Shown in pieces: positions 10,301-22,300 of a DNA stretch of 64,000 nt (its first letter is position 1; each line of letters starts with the position of its first letter). Both the position numbers and the translations under genes were made by a program. Below the pieces are notes generated by a model. The model had not been told where the DNA came from, searched no databases, and worked only from the letters and a program-made list of their open reading frames with translations. The stretch is from Marthasterias glacialis (taxonomy: Eukaryota; Echinodermata; Asteroidea; Forcipulatida; Asteriidae): positions 2,756,290-2,820,289 of the forward strand of contig OU452221.1 in the NCBI GenBank assembly GCA_911728455.2, written 5' to 3'.

Positions 10301-13300
10301 GGACATGATTTTGCATTCAAAAAGTCATTGAGTCTATTTTCTCCAGGTTCAACATATCAATTATCTACAAATAGACATCGGCAGGTGGTGTCATGTAGGA
10401 GATGGAGAATAATTAGTCACCATCATCTCTTCATAATTATTATTTTTGTTTAAGAGCTGCGGGAAGGGAGGTGGTTGGTTATGAGATCAGTTTTAGAAAT
10501 TTCTTGAAGGTGTAAAAGCAGAAAATGAGATGACGAAGTAGGGCTTGGGCAACATACATTTAGGCAGGCCCAAAGCTGTGTTATTATTATAATTAGTATT
10601 ATTCATGGTTTATTCCAATTCAAACTTGTTGCCAGAGGCAAAATTGCATAGAATTGTACACTGTACATAATTAAAATAAATAATTTAAAAATATTTTCAA
10701 AATTATAAAATTCAAAGGCAATAAGAGAAAAAACATGTAATACATATGGAGAACTACATGTATGACTGCCTAAGAACATTAATCCATTGTTTCCCTATTT
10801 TATTTTCACAGACGCTGTTGTCATTGCTTTAAGCCAGCGAAGCAAATAGTGCCATTACTTATTTATGACAACAGCGTCTGTGAAAATAAAATAGGGAAAC
10901 AATGTATTAATGTTTTTAGGCAGTCGTAGACATTCTCTAACGTAAGTTTAGTACAAAAGACAATTCTATGAAGGAGCTCTGGCTCCAAATAAATAAATTT
11001 TGTAGAATTGTAAACTGATCAATTGAGAGAGTTGCGACAACTTGCGATTAGAAACCATTTTCAGTCCCCCAAAACACATGTGTGCACACAGGGTGCCGGA
11101 CTAGACTGCGCTTTGGGTTGTGCCACGTTTGGACTGAAAATGGCATTTAGCAACCACATTTACAACCAAAGAAATCTGGTCGCTCCATGTCGCAACTCTC
11201 TCAATAGACCTTATGCACATGACGTCATTTGAGGAGTAGGGCGCCCTCGTCTAGAAGTCAAAATGAGGATGCTCATTGGCCAATCCTGTGCGCCGCGCGT
11301 ACAAATCTCTGCGTTTCCATTGTTACATCATCGATTTACCTCTAAGATGGCGGCGTGATGACGTCAATGCATAAGGTCTACACACAGCCCTGGGCATGCC
11401 TGATACTTCATGGAGGCAATGGAGGCATTTGCAACCATGTCCCCTGGTCATTGCCTTGGTGCCTCTTGAAATGTTCCAGTACAAATTTACTTTCTCCTCA
11501 TGGACGTGCCCTTTACCAAGGAAAAACTGCCTTGCCCATTACAAGAACAAAACATAAGACCAGCATTACAGTCTAGATACCTTAGTTGGTAGAGCACCAA
11601 CACATACCGTAAATCCCGAGGTTGCAGTTTCAAATCTGACTTTAAAGTGCCTTTCGCAAAGCTAACAAAGCACACTTACGTGTTTAATAGAGTGGCATGT
11701 GCGTAAAGCGCTCGCCTCTCACCAATGTGTCCCTGGTTTAATTCCCAGCTAGGGCCAGGTGAGTAGGGTTGTGCAATGGTCTCTCCTGTGCCACAAGGGT
11801 TTTTCTCCAGGCCATCCGGTTTTTCCTCCCTCCGGAAAAACCAAACACTTTTGATTTTAGGCTGTGCTCTATGGTCATTGGTTGATGCGGCTGGCTGGCA
11901 AGGGTGCCCTTGAATTGCCTGCAGCTCGAACACATGTAGCCGCGTCCTTCGCAGTTCAGCTTCTCAGCTGCCAGTAAGGATGATTAGCCTCCCAAATTAT
12001 TATTATATAAATATTATTAAATACACCTTAACATGAAGCTAAAAAGTAAAAGAATAAAGGTGGTAACAAAGCATTAGACAACAGAACACGCTAGAATACT
12101 TAATAGTATTCACCCCAAATGATTTTTTTATTCGGTACCCTGTCAGTTTCTCTTATGGATCGTTACTGGATGAGCAGTGCCTAAAATATTGCTTAAAATA
12201 TTTGTTTGCTTAGCAAATGCTAGAAGGGAACCAATTCTAGACAATGTATAATAAATGGTATTTTGCTTGGTAACCCATTTCTGCCTTCACAGAATTTTTC
12301 TGTGCTTGGCAGTTCTTTGTACAACTGTTTTGACCACAAGACCCCAAAAATCAAATATATAAATACAAAACAAATCAATGTAACACTTACAAAGAGTGAG
12401 TTTTATTTGTTGGGTAATGTAATGCTTAATTTGTTCACGTGAAGGTTGGTGAAAGAGTTACTAAGTTGAACATGACCTCGCTTGAAAAGGTCAGTTTTTT
12501 TTTAGATTAAAAAAAAATAATAATAAGGGATTTTTGTTTGTCTCGTGGATTTTTTGGGTATCATGTAAGAACTAACCAATGCATGGTATTGAACTTAAAA
12601 TATCTACGTAACCATGGCAACCCATGGATTCCAGCCCATGCTTCATGAATATCAGATTTAGCCACAATGAGTCAATATATGTTATCCAGATTAGTAATTG
12701 AGGATTAAAGAGATGGGATGTCAGGGTAAGAGAGAAGACGCTCAGGGGATTAGGGTTCACCTAGGGACACTGAAGAGTTTTCTTTTGAAAAGGCTTCTGT
12801 CAAGGAGGATTAAAACCATTCGTATGTAGATTTGAGGAGAGTCAAAAGGCTGTGGGGCCCAGGGGTGGATTCATTGGTGTAAAATACTAGTGTTACTAGC
12901 ACAAGTAGCAGCAGGCACTCTACAGGCATGGGCTGAGATTTGCTGCAACTCTAGTTTTCGGCTTGTGGAAACTTGTGCATTATTTTAGAAGGAGTTTTTG
13001 CTCGGGAAAATGGAAATATCCGCACGGTGAAAGCTGGTTCTTAAACATTGTACAACACAGGATTTTGAGATGACATAGTGAAGTTTAGCCAGCCTTGTAT
13101 TTAAAAGGGCTGAGATTCTGTGAGTGAAAATACTGTTAAAAGCAGTTTGGAGATGACATGTATATTGCAGTGAAATTTCCATTCCTGAAAATGTGTTTTC
13201 AACGTTTATACGAAGTTGGAGCTTCACGGCAGGAATTTGTCGCGTCATTGTGAACAAAAAATAAGCTGTTTCTTGGATCAAATCATAAATTGTCCGCCGT

Positions 13301-16300
13301 TGTTGTCAAGCCCCGGAGTGCGTGCAACTGGTGAACCACAGAGCTGCTACTTGTGCGATGGAACTCTCTTCTGATTTATTTTTCATCATGGATCAGGGAT
13401 TCTATACTCAGGAATTTTAACTTAACGTCCTTTGAAGTGTGTACATGAATGGGTCATAAACAGAGCAGGGCCAGTGAGAAGGAGGCGCGGGAGTTGGACA
13501 GTCTCCAATATGCCGCCTCGTTGGACTTTGTGGAACAATTTTGGGAATATCAAGGTAGGGTGTGACACATTAGAGCCGTACATACCTATATTAATAATAA
13601 TAATGCAAAGCATTTATATTGACCCATTTCACCTGACGTCATCATCACAATAATCTTGGTTGTGCCATTTTGGTGGTCAATGTCACTGAGTTATTCAGTG
13701 AAGAGCGCATTTTAGGAGACGCGGTGTTTACACGTAAACCTATTGACCACCAAAATGATGAGTGTGGCGCGCGTGACGTGCGTGCAAGGGGTCAATATGG
13801 CACTTTACAAAGAACAGAGTGCCTAAAAATACCAAGAAAAATGAATGTTAACTTAAACAAGAACAAACCAACGAAAAACCGACTAACAAAATGAACAAGC
13901 ATTTAGGAAGGGAATAGAAAAGTCTTTGAGGTGCTGTTTGGACACAGGGCAATGACTCTGCATCTCTCAGACTTGTGGTGAGTATGTTCAAATCCCGCTC
14001 CAGTCAATTTGTCTTTGTTCTCCCAAAAATTGATTTAAAAAATTTACCTAGTCAGCTTCCCTTATGGTTTATTGCTCAATACTGATTATGTGGGAAAAAC
14101 AAACCATTTGTTAGGCCTCATTTTGACTTGAACTTATTATTTATTTAAAAAGAAATGTATGACAAGTGTACACTTTTCACTCGATCAGAAATAAGAATTT
14201 GATCCACAAACACATAGATGATTCAAGCAGATACCAGCCACAGATGATGTTTTGCTTTCCTTTTTCCGGCAGACAAAAGGAAGTGTTTGGGTCGATCCAG
14301 TAGACTCCCACTTCTGTTTTGTGTTGTTAACAATGACTTCACCATGCATTATTAGGTTTTCAAAACAGAACCAACCGCAGTTTGCCCTTGAATGGTATGA
14401 TTCTGTTGTGATTGAAAAAGACGGAGAAAGACTGCAAGAGATAAAGTGTCCTATTTTCTTTGGAACGTACTGTTACGCAAGGATGATTTTGCAAATAGTT
14501 TTATTGTTTTTAACACTGCTGGGGTTACGGTTTGAATCTAAACAGAAGAGCAACCTGATTTCAAATGATGCTTTCGAAACCGAAAGCTAATTTTGAGTTT
14601 TGATCTCTACCAATCTTTGAAATAAATTGTAAGAAGAAGCTCTTTCACATTTGAAAAGAACAAACTTTGAAAACATTTTGACACAATTTCCTTGAAAACT
14701 TGACCACATTGTCGTCATTGGGAATTTTTTCCTCCCAAATTTGACGAATTTCTTCCAGAATTCCAAAATGCTGGGTACAATGCATGGTTAGAAAGTTTGC
14801 TAAAATGTTGAATTTGGTCACACCGTCTGTCAACAAGATTGAATGTTTTGCTTACATTAGGCCGTCCATGTCAACCAGCGCTGTTTGTTAAAAATCAACA
14901 AAAGAAAGATCTATTCACCACTCCGGCATGGTAGTCTTCGTATTTTGACCTGATTTCTTTTCTTTTCTTTTTTTTTTTGCCCTCGGAGAATCAGTAAGAC
15001 TATTATTAAGTAGTCTAGAGAAAGACTGTTTTCAATTCAATTCAAAAACACATTTATTTCCAAACTCACAATGTAATGAACAGAATCAATAATTGTAATA
15101 AAGGTAATACGAATTATGACACAAAAAGGCCAATTATTCAAAAAAGAAATATACCCAGGAAAGGGAGTTAGTAAGGGGGATTGTTTGATAAGCCTAGGTT
15201 TGTAGGGAACAACCCTAGAAATGATACAAATACAGTGAATACAGTATTAAAACAGCAGAAACAAATACAGAGACAAAACAAAACAACAACAACAACAACA
15301 TTTTGTCAAAAAAGTATGCATTGAGAAACAAGAAGACAAATAAATCCAGAATCTTAAGCCACACTCTCAGAACGAACCTGCCAGGACAACATCAGCCGAT
15401 CAGCCGGTCAAAATAGACATCACTGCCTATTGGTCAGTTCTTGTTTGGTCATTTGAATGAATAATAATGTCCTGTATAAATTGCCCCGTACCTTTTTTTT
15501 TTGGTTTTCTGCCCTTTTTGGGATGCATTTACACTTGGGTATGGAACACAACTTGTGCAGGGTTCTGCATGCCGTAAGTAAAAAATCAGCGCTAATGGAA
15601 GCAGAAAATCTGTGCTTTTGAAAATGTGTATTTCACAGATTAGCAAGGAATTTTTGCTTAGTGCATGCGTACATCACGTTACTAAGTATTTTTCGCTTAA
15701 TCAGCTAGTGCAGAAAATCAGGGCTTACACTACGGTAACTTGTATGCGGAGAATGGTGACCATAAGTGCAGAGTTCTGTGGTAAGCAGAGCCATGAAGAT
15801 GGGCCCGAGTTTCATCTTGAGTCGGTTGTTTTTTTTTGCCGCGTTTCTTGTTCATGTAGTTGTGTAAACATCACTGGGTGAGGATGCCAAGTGATGTGTA
15901 AAGAAAATGAAAGCTGAATGTAAGGATTCAAATGAAACAGTTACTTTAGACCATGTAACTTGTGACATCGCATGTTTACAAAAGAGCCACAGAGCCTGGA
16001 CTTCCTGCATACATAAATCGTATATGGAGATTTCACTGTCTGTTTTTTTACCATTTTTTGTATGAAGAAAGGGGGCATGTCTCAAAACTCTTGAATTTAT
16101 GTGGAAATTATGATACAAAATGTTAAATTTCCCACATGACCAGTTTAGTATCCTGCCTACCAGAAAGGTCCTGGAATGTACAAGGTCACTCTTTTTGTAA
16201 ACAAAGGTTACTTTTTTTATTCACCTTGTCTTTTACCGAGACTGTCTGGAGATGTATAGGTCAACCCTTCAAGATGTACATGTATATTAGTAAAAAATTC

Positions 16301-19300
16301 CCTTTTTTTTTATTCAAGGGTCAAATATTGTGTCTGATCATTACACTTGTCATAATGAAAGATGATACAATAAATTCTTCTTGAAAATTCCGTAATATCT
16401 AATTACCTGATAGAGGTGAGGTATTCCAGTATCAATTCTTTTAAAGGAGGTGGTGCTGGTGGGGGGGGGGGGGGCGGGGAACCAGTAACATTAGCGATGA
16501 ACATGAAAATATATTTTGAATGGTTAACTGTTCCCTCTAACTAAGCGAGATTTTTCTGTGCTTCCCGTACCAACTGCACGTTGTAAACCAAATGCCTCTC
16601 TGAAACTTTGGCTACACTCTCATTGTTGTACAATATGTGTACCCAATTAATTAAAACCCTGTAGGTAGAGACCAGTCCTTTCTGTGTGATCATCACAACA
16701 CGCCCAGACATGGCTGATATTCTTGATTTTGTAACTCATTTTTTTTCCCCCAGTGAAAATGTCTACAAAGATAATATGAAACAGAGATTTGGTTTTGTTT
16801 TAGAAATTGAGACGCTATGTTTACTTGGGAAACATTGGATTATATCATTTGTGAACATGACTTGTACTTTAATCTTTTTGAGTCAATGGAAATAGGTCAA
16901 ATCTTGCGGCCGTTTGGGCCAGCAGCCGTTTATGGACGCTACTCAGTATGGGCATTTTAGTGTAAGCCGCTTGCGGCCACTATGGTCTCTAATGGGTTAA
17001 AGTTTTAAAAAGAAATAATTGTCATAAATTGTTGTGGAGTGTCGTGGAGAGCAGTCTAGTCCGCCAAAACTTAAGTTCTATAGTTTACAGAATGTGGGTT
17101 CGAATCCCGGCCTGGCCAGTCGCGACACTTGTGTCCTTGAGCAAGACATTTTACCATAATTGCTTTGTCCTTCGGATGGAACGTTAAGCCGTAGGTCCCG
17201 TGTACTAGGATAGGTAGTGCACATAAAAGAACCCAGAACACTTATTGTGAAAGAGATCTATCTGGTTCAGATAAAGTTTGCTTTCGAGGCGTCCTTGGTT
17301 TCATAACCAGAAATTAATAAAAATATTGATAATAAAACTGGCTCACATTAGCACAAAAACCTTCCTAGTATAGAGGTGATATTACTCTCTTAAAGTTTTT
17401 GAATGATTTGTCTTTTCTATTTGATTGAAACTAGGGACAAACTGCAGAAAAAAATTGTCCCTGGCCTTAATCGGAAAGGGTGACTTTCAATTTAATTAGA
17501 GTGACTTTCAATGTAACTCTTTGAGAGAGTATATTAACATGCATGCAACTGTTCAGCTGTTCAAGTGATTTTTAAAAACAAACATGTGTAAAAGTGAAAC
17601 AGAAAAACTGTTCAAAGTTGTGTGTGCTTGGTCAGTTACTCTCGGTTTCAATTACAAAGTTATATTGTCTGTACAAAGTTATATTGTCTAAAGAAAATAT
17701 CTGAAATGCTTTCATTTTTACTTATTGGAAAGCCCATTTTGTGGCACTTTGGTATAACCTCCACGTTAAGGGCCAACACTAAGGCCTTGTTATTGCCCCT
17801 TCCATAGTGACCCTAAGATGTGACCTCTTGAGGTCAAATACTTGCACCCTGTCCTGGTGACTGATGTTGATCAGTGTATGGCACAGGGGTCCATAGCAGT
17901 GGGTTTACTGTTGATCTGTGTAAGCAAGCTATGAACACACACCTAGGATCTATACCATGGGATGGTACAGTATGGGATTGTAGTGGTGATGGGGGTTGGA
18001 GGGGGGGGGGGGGGAGGATACATGTATGTGGTGTGATACTGTGAAATATTTCTTTTTAGTGTGTAAACTGAAAAGCCTTCCACATTTGTGTCCATTTTTA
18101 ATGAACCCCCACAATAACTGTATTATAAATCCCATATAATTTAAAGGTAGGCCTATATTACAGGATTGATATTCATCCATTTTTTATTTATTAGTATTAG
18201 TCAGAAAGCTGACTGATCATGAAGTTCTGGTTCAAACCATTATTTTCTCCTGACTCGGATGATGAATTGAAAACCCAAATTTTCACAGTTTTTTTTTTCA
18301 TGTATATATTGAATCACACAAAGTACGAACACTGCACTATCAGCGTTATCGATCCTACATTTTTTACATGTTTCTTGATGAGTGTCGCAGTTTGACACTA
18401 CAACTGTGTGATAAAAACACACAGCACAGGGGGCACCAGGGGCGATGATATTATCATGCATAATTGGAGATCAAATTTATATTCAGGAGTACATGTAGAA
18501 GTGAAATCATAGTCTCCCCATGGAACATACATGTAGCCTGCTTTAAAAAAAAAAAAAAATGTAAAAATGCACTGGATTCTGACAGCAGCATAAATTACAT
18601 TGCATTAACATTACAGGTTAAAGCTGATAAATAAAATTATAGGTAAAGTACTTCCTGAAACAAACCAAAACCTCCTCAAAAAAAGTACAAGTAAATTCTA
18701 CCAGGAATGAAAGAACTAGAGATTTTTAGTTTACCGTTCTCAATGAAGCACTAAAAGAAACGTCTATTATAATGATTGCTGTACCCGCTGCTAATAGGAT
18801 TCAAACTGCCTCTAGCTTCCGGGCAGTCTTGGTAGCCTAGTTGGTAAGATATCTGCTCTAGAATGACGGGGGTCGTGGGTTCGAATCCCACCCAAGGAAT
18901 ATGCCTGGGGAATTTTTTTCACATGACTCGGGAAAGCACCGAGTATATAGTGCTTAACACACATCGGTGTATGGGTAAAAAACACAAACAATATTCTTTA
19001 TCCCTGATGCAAAAATTAACATTATTACAAAATTCCACTGTTGTGGTATAGTGAGGTACAAAGGCCTACAGTTTGGTAGACTCAAGAAACTTGCTGATAA
19101 ATGACTTTCACTTATACATGTAATGTACATCGTGTATGTACGTTTGTTATACAATGGTATTAGAATGTGAATTTTTATTGGTCGAGAACCAATCACGTGA
19201 CATAATACAAAATTTCATGTCTTTTCAAAAGAGTGATGTTGTCGGGGTCCATTACCTAGATCGTCCTCAGAAAATTCATTTCATCAACCCCATTGATATG

Positions 19301-22300
19301 TATATTGAAGTTAGCAATACACCCGAGAAAAAAGGTAGGTCATGTCGTCGGCGTCCATTACCTAGATCGTTCTCCGAACATAATTTCATCGTCCCCATTG
19401 ATCTGTAAAACCACATCAGCGGTACTACCTGAGAAAGAGGTTACTATGCAACCACTGGTACTATGCACGCTGCTGTACTTTCGATATGATGCTTGCGATA
19501 TAGGGACCAGTTGATACATTTTGGTTGACGCACTTTTGTTGAATTGAATATTGTTGTCTGCAAACTTTGTCGGTGAGGGCCTTTTTAACAATCCTGCAAT
19601 CTAATACCATGGTATGACAAAGCAGTTGTTGTCTGCTGTGATATGTTGTCCATGCTGTTTTGGACACCCTCGGGGGGGGGGGGGGGCAGATGGCACCCTC
19701 GGCTCTGCCTCGGGTGCCATCTGCCCCCTCGGGTGTCCAAAACAGCATGGACCACATCAAAGCAGACAACAATTGTATAATGTACAATGTACAGTACATT
19801 TACGTGTATAGTGCACACCACACTTAACCTGAGCCATTGCCACATTTCACTGTTACTGTACATATACCTTGAAAAAAAACTTCTTTAAGAAAAGAGTGTG
19901 AATTAGGTACACTGGTTGACCCCAAGGCCTATTCAGAGAGGTGTTTGAAGCTTGAATGAGGGGGTCACAGTGGAAGGAAGGAGATTGTAAAGATTGGAAT
20001 AAGTGCCTGGGTTCCCTTCTTAACACAAATCCTTTATATTCTCTCTCTCTCGGGGCATAGGGAAACCTACATGTACTGTTGGAAATCTAGAGTGGGTATT
20101 GTGTTTGTGGTCCAAGGACCTTCAGTGATCCCATAAATAGGTACAGTGGGAAACTGTGCACTTCTTTTCTCATCACTCGTGACTGTTCTGCGATTCTGGC
20201 AACATTTGACAATAAAAAGCCTACAGGTTGAATTGTGAATTCTGATCAACTACTCAGGTGCTTTCTCATAGTGTTAAATTTTGTCCAGGATCGAACATTG
20301 ATCGTGTGAAAAGGCCTTATTACTCACTACATCTATTGACTTACAAGTAATTCTTCTGACGTCATCATCTCAGTAATCTTGGTTGCGCCATTTTTGTTAA
20401 GTCAATAACCCCGTGTGTTATACAGCGTAGTGCGCATTTTAGGCGATGTGTTGTTTACAGGCGTACGACTTGACTCCCTCAGTGGTGAGCGTGGCAGCAG
20501 TAGCCGCGTGTGACGTTGGTGCCAGGTGTCGATAGAGTATTTTAGTTGAGATCCAAGCCTAAAGTACGATGCATGCTGCAATTTTTAAGTCTATATCTAC
20601 GTTCACTCGTAGACCTTGCAAAAATGATCATAACTCGATAATTAGAATATTGGTAATCATTTCTGAAATCTAAATTCTAGACTCGAGCAACAACTGAAAG
20701 TGGAGTGTAAATTGCTGCAGTGCATATTTGTGCATTTCCGTTTGCATAATGTTAAAGACAGAGTAAAGAAGAAAAGAGAGAAGAACAATAAATGACTAGT
20801 TTCATTGTCAATGCTGACTAATTGATACCAGTACCAATATTCTCGAGAAATATTTCCATCAGTCAAGGTTGAGAAAGTAGCGTTTGAAGACCTTTTTTTG
20901 ATTGCAACAAAACTAAGCCTGATATAGACGTGCACAACTGTGTGGCATGGGTGGCTAGTGGGTACAGCACTCGTCTCTCATCACTCTGGCCCTGGTTCGA
21001 TTTCCAGCTAAGGCCATGTGAGTAGAGTTGTGCATTGCTTCTCTCCTATACCACAAGGGTTTTTCTCTCCAGGACCTCCTGTTTTCCTTGCATGCCTGCA
21101 GCTCAAACATGTTGTAGCCGAATCCTTCGCAATTCGGCTTGTCTGCTGCGAGTAAGGATGATTAGCCTCCTAAATTGTTATGTCATTATTTGCAGTGGGA
21201 TTCGGGGATAAAGGATAAATTTTATTTTTTATTTGTTTGTCACACATCGATGTGTGATAACTGATACGCGCTGTATACTCTGTGCTTTCCAGAGTCCTGC
21301 AGAAAAAATATCCATCAAGGCACTACTCAGATGGGATTCAAACCCACAACCCCTATATTCTAGTGCAGAAAATCCCTGATGAAACATTTCATTTTTTTGA
21401 CAATGTTTTCTAGAATGTGTCGACTGAATTGGATGAAATTTCCACCAGGTGGGTTGTATGGGGTGTTTATTGACAACTAGAAGATGGGAATGAACTTACT
21501 CTTCTCAAATACAGCAATAAACTTTACCTTTGAAACTTCAATTTGAGCTTTCATAACTAGGCCTAATTTCACAGAACTGCTTCGCAGAAGATTGCTACGT
21601 ACCATGTATGTTTGCTGCCCTCATCGAAGATGGGTAAACTACGAGATGCTTCATCCTCATTTGCCATTAATTAATGATGCAAGGCCTCTCCTTCCAGGCA
21701 AAGTAATAGATAGTTTCCTGAACAGATAAAGTATGGCCCTGTCATAATTTATTATCGTAGCAGTCTCGTAGACATTTTATGTTATTGAGAAAGCATCTGG
21801 AAGTCTTCATTTCTCCCCCTCGAGAATGTTCCAAAAATATCCAGGGGGGTGCAGACGAATTAGTGGGAGGATTGAAAGAGACACAAGCTGCAATCAAACT
21901 TTCAGAAATGATTTAATAAATTATACACCGTGGTCGGCGTGAAATGAGGCGGTTGGAAGTGTCAGGGGGGAAGTAAAACTTGCGGGAAAGAAAGATATTT
22001 TGTAGAGATCCCTACAATGTGTCATTGATGTACACCTTTTCCTGTTGTGTCTATGCGCCCACTTAACATTTCAATGAAGTCCCTAAAAGGGCTTTTTGTC
22101 TCGAGACTGTCTGATTTTTGCTTTTAGGATTCCTTGTCTTGTTGGTGGCCATTTTGGAAAGTGCAGCCACTGTTTGAGTACTCTTTTTAATGGAAACTTT
22201 TTGTTTCTTCGAGTTGGAAAATGGATTATTGAAGAACTTTAAGAGTGGGAGTTGGATTGGAACAAAGATGAGTCTGTGTTTTTCTCGGAAGAGGAGTCCT

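Larger units (their letters stand above)
7415..13400. other. Intron sequence between candidate first exons 1a and 1b
   Basis: Contains a 21-bp-arm hairpin (7498-7557), a MITE (7570-7770), a long dispersed repeat (7795-8190, second copy 34000-34410), the 104-bp tandem array (9149-9885), a foldback (10764-10924), two abutting MITEs (11022-11379), a gene-like repeat at 11390-11530 (second copy 23085-23240) and a SINE (11693-11995). No coding sequence recognised. Confidence 0.7.
13555..22100. other. Intron between candidate first exons 1b and 1c
   Basis: Contains a MITE (13624-13798), SINE tail (13940-14085), a 15568-15795 element with a relative at 53335-53563, a poly-G run (16461-16476), a SINE (17035-17325), a SINE (18827-18990), a roughly 115-bp imperfect duplication (19218-19410), a G-rich foldback (19627-19772), a MITE relative (20334-20535) and SINEs (20943-21375). 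No coding sequence recognised. Confidence 0.65.

Noticed and set aside
14252..14590. A 112-codon plus-strand frame with a hydrophobic stretch
   Set aside because: No family resemblance, no splice context linking it to GRIP, and codon use like the surrounding intron.
22190..22267. Upstream Met at 22190 as the exon 1c start
   Set aside because: Possible, but it has T at -3, and the resulting [12 protein letters not shown] sequence has no counterpart in the family. The Met at 22268 has a better context and a family-like length.
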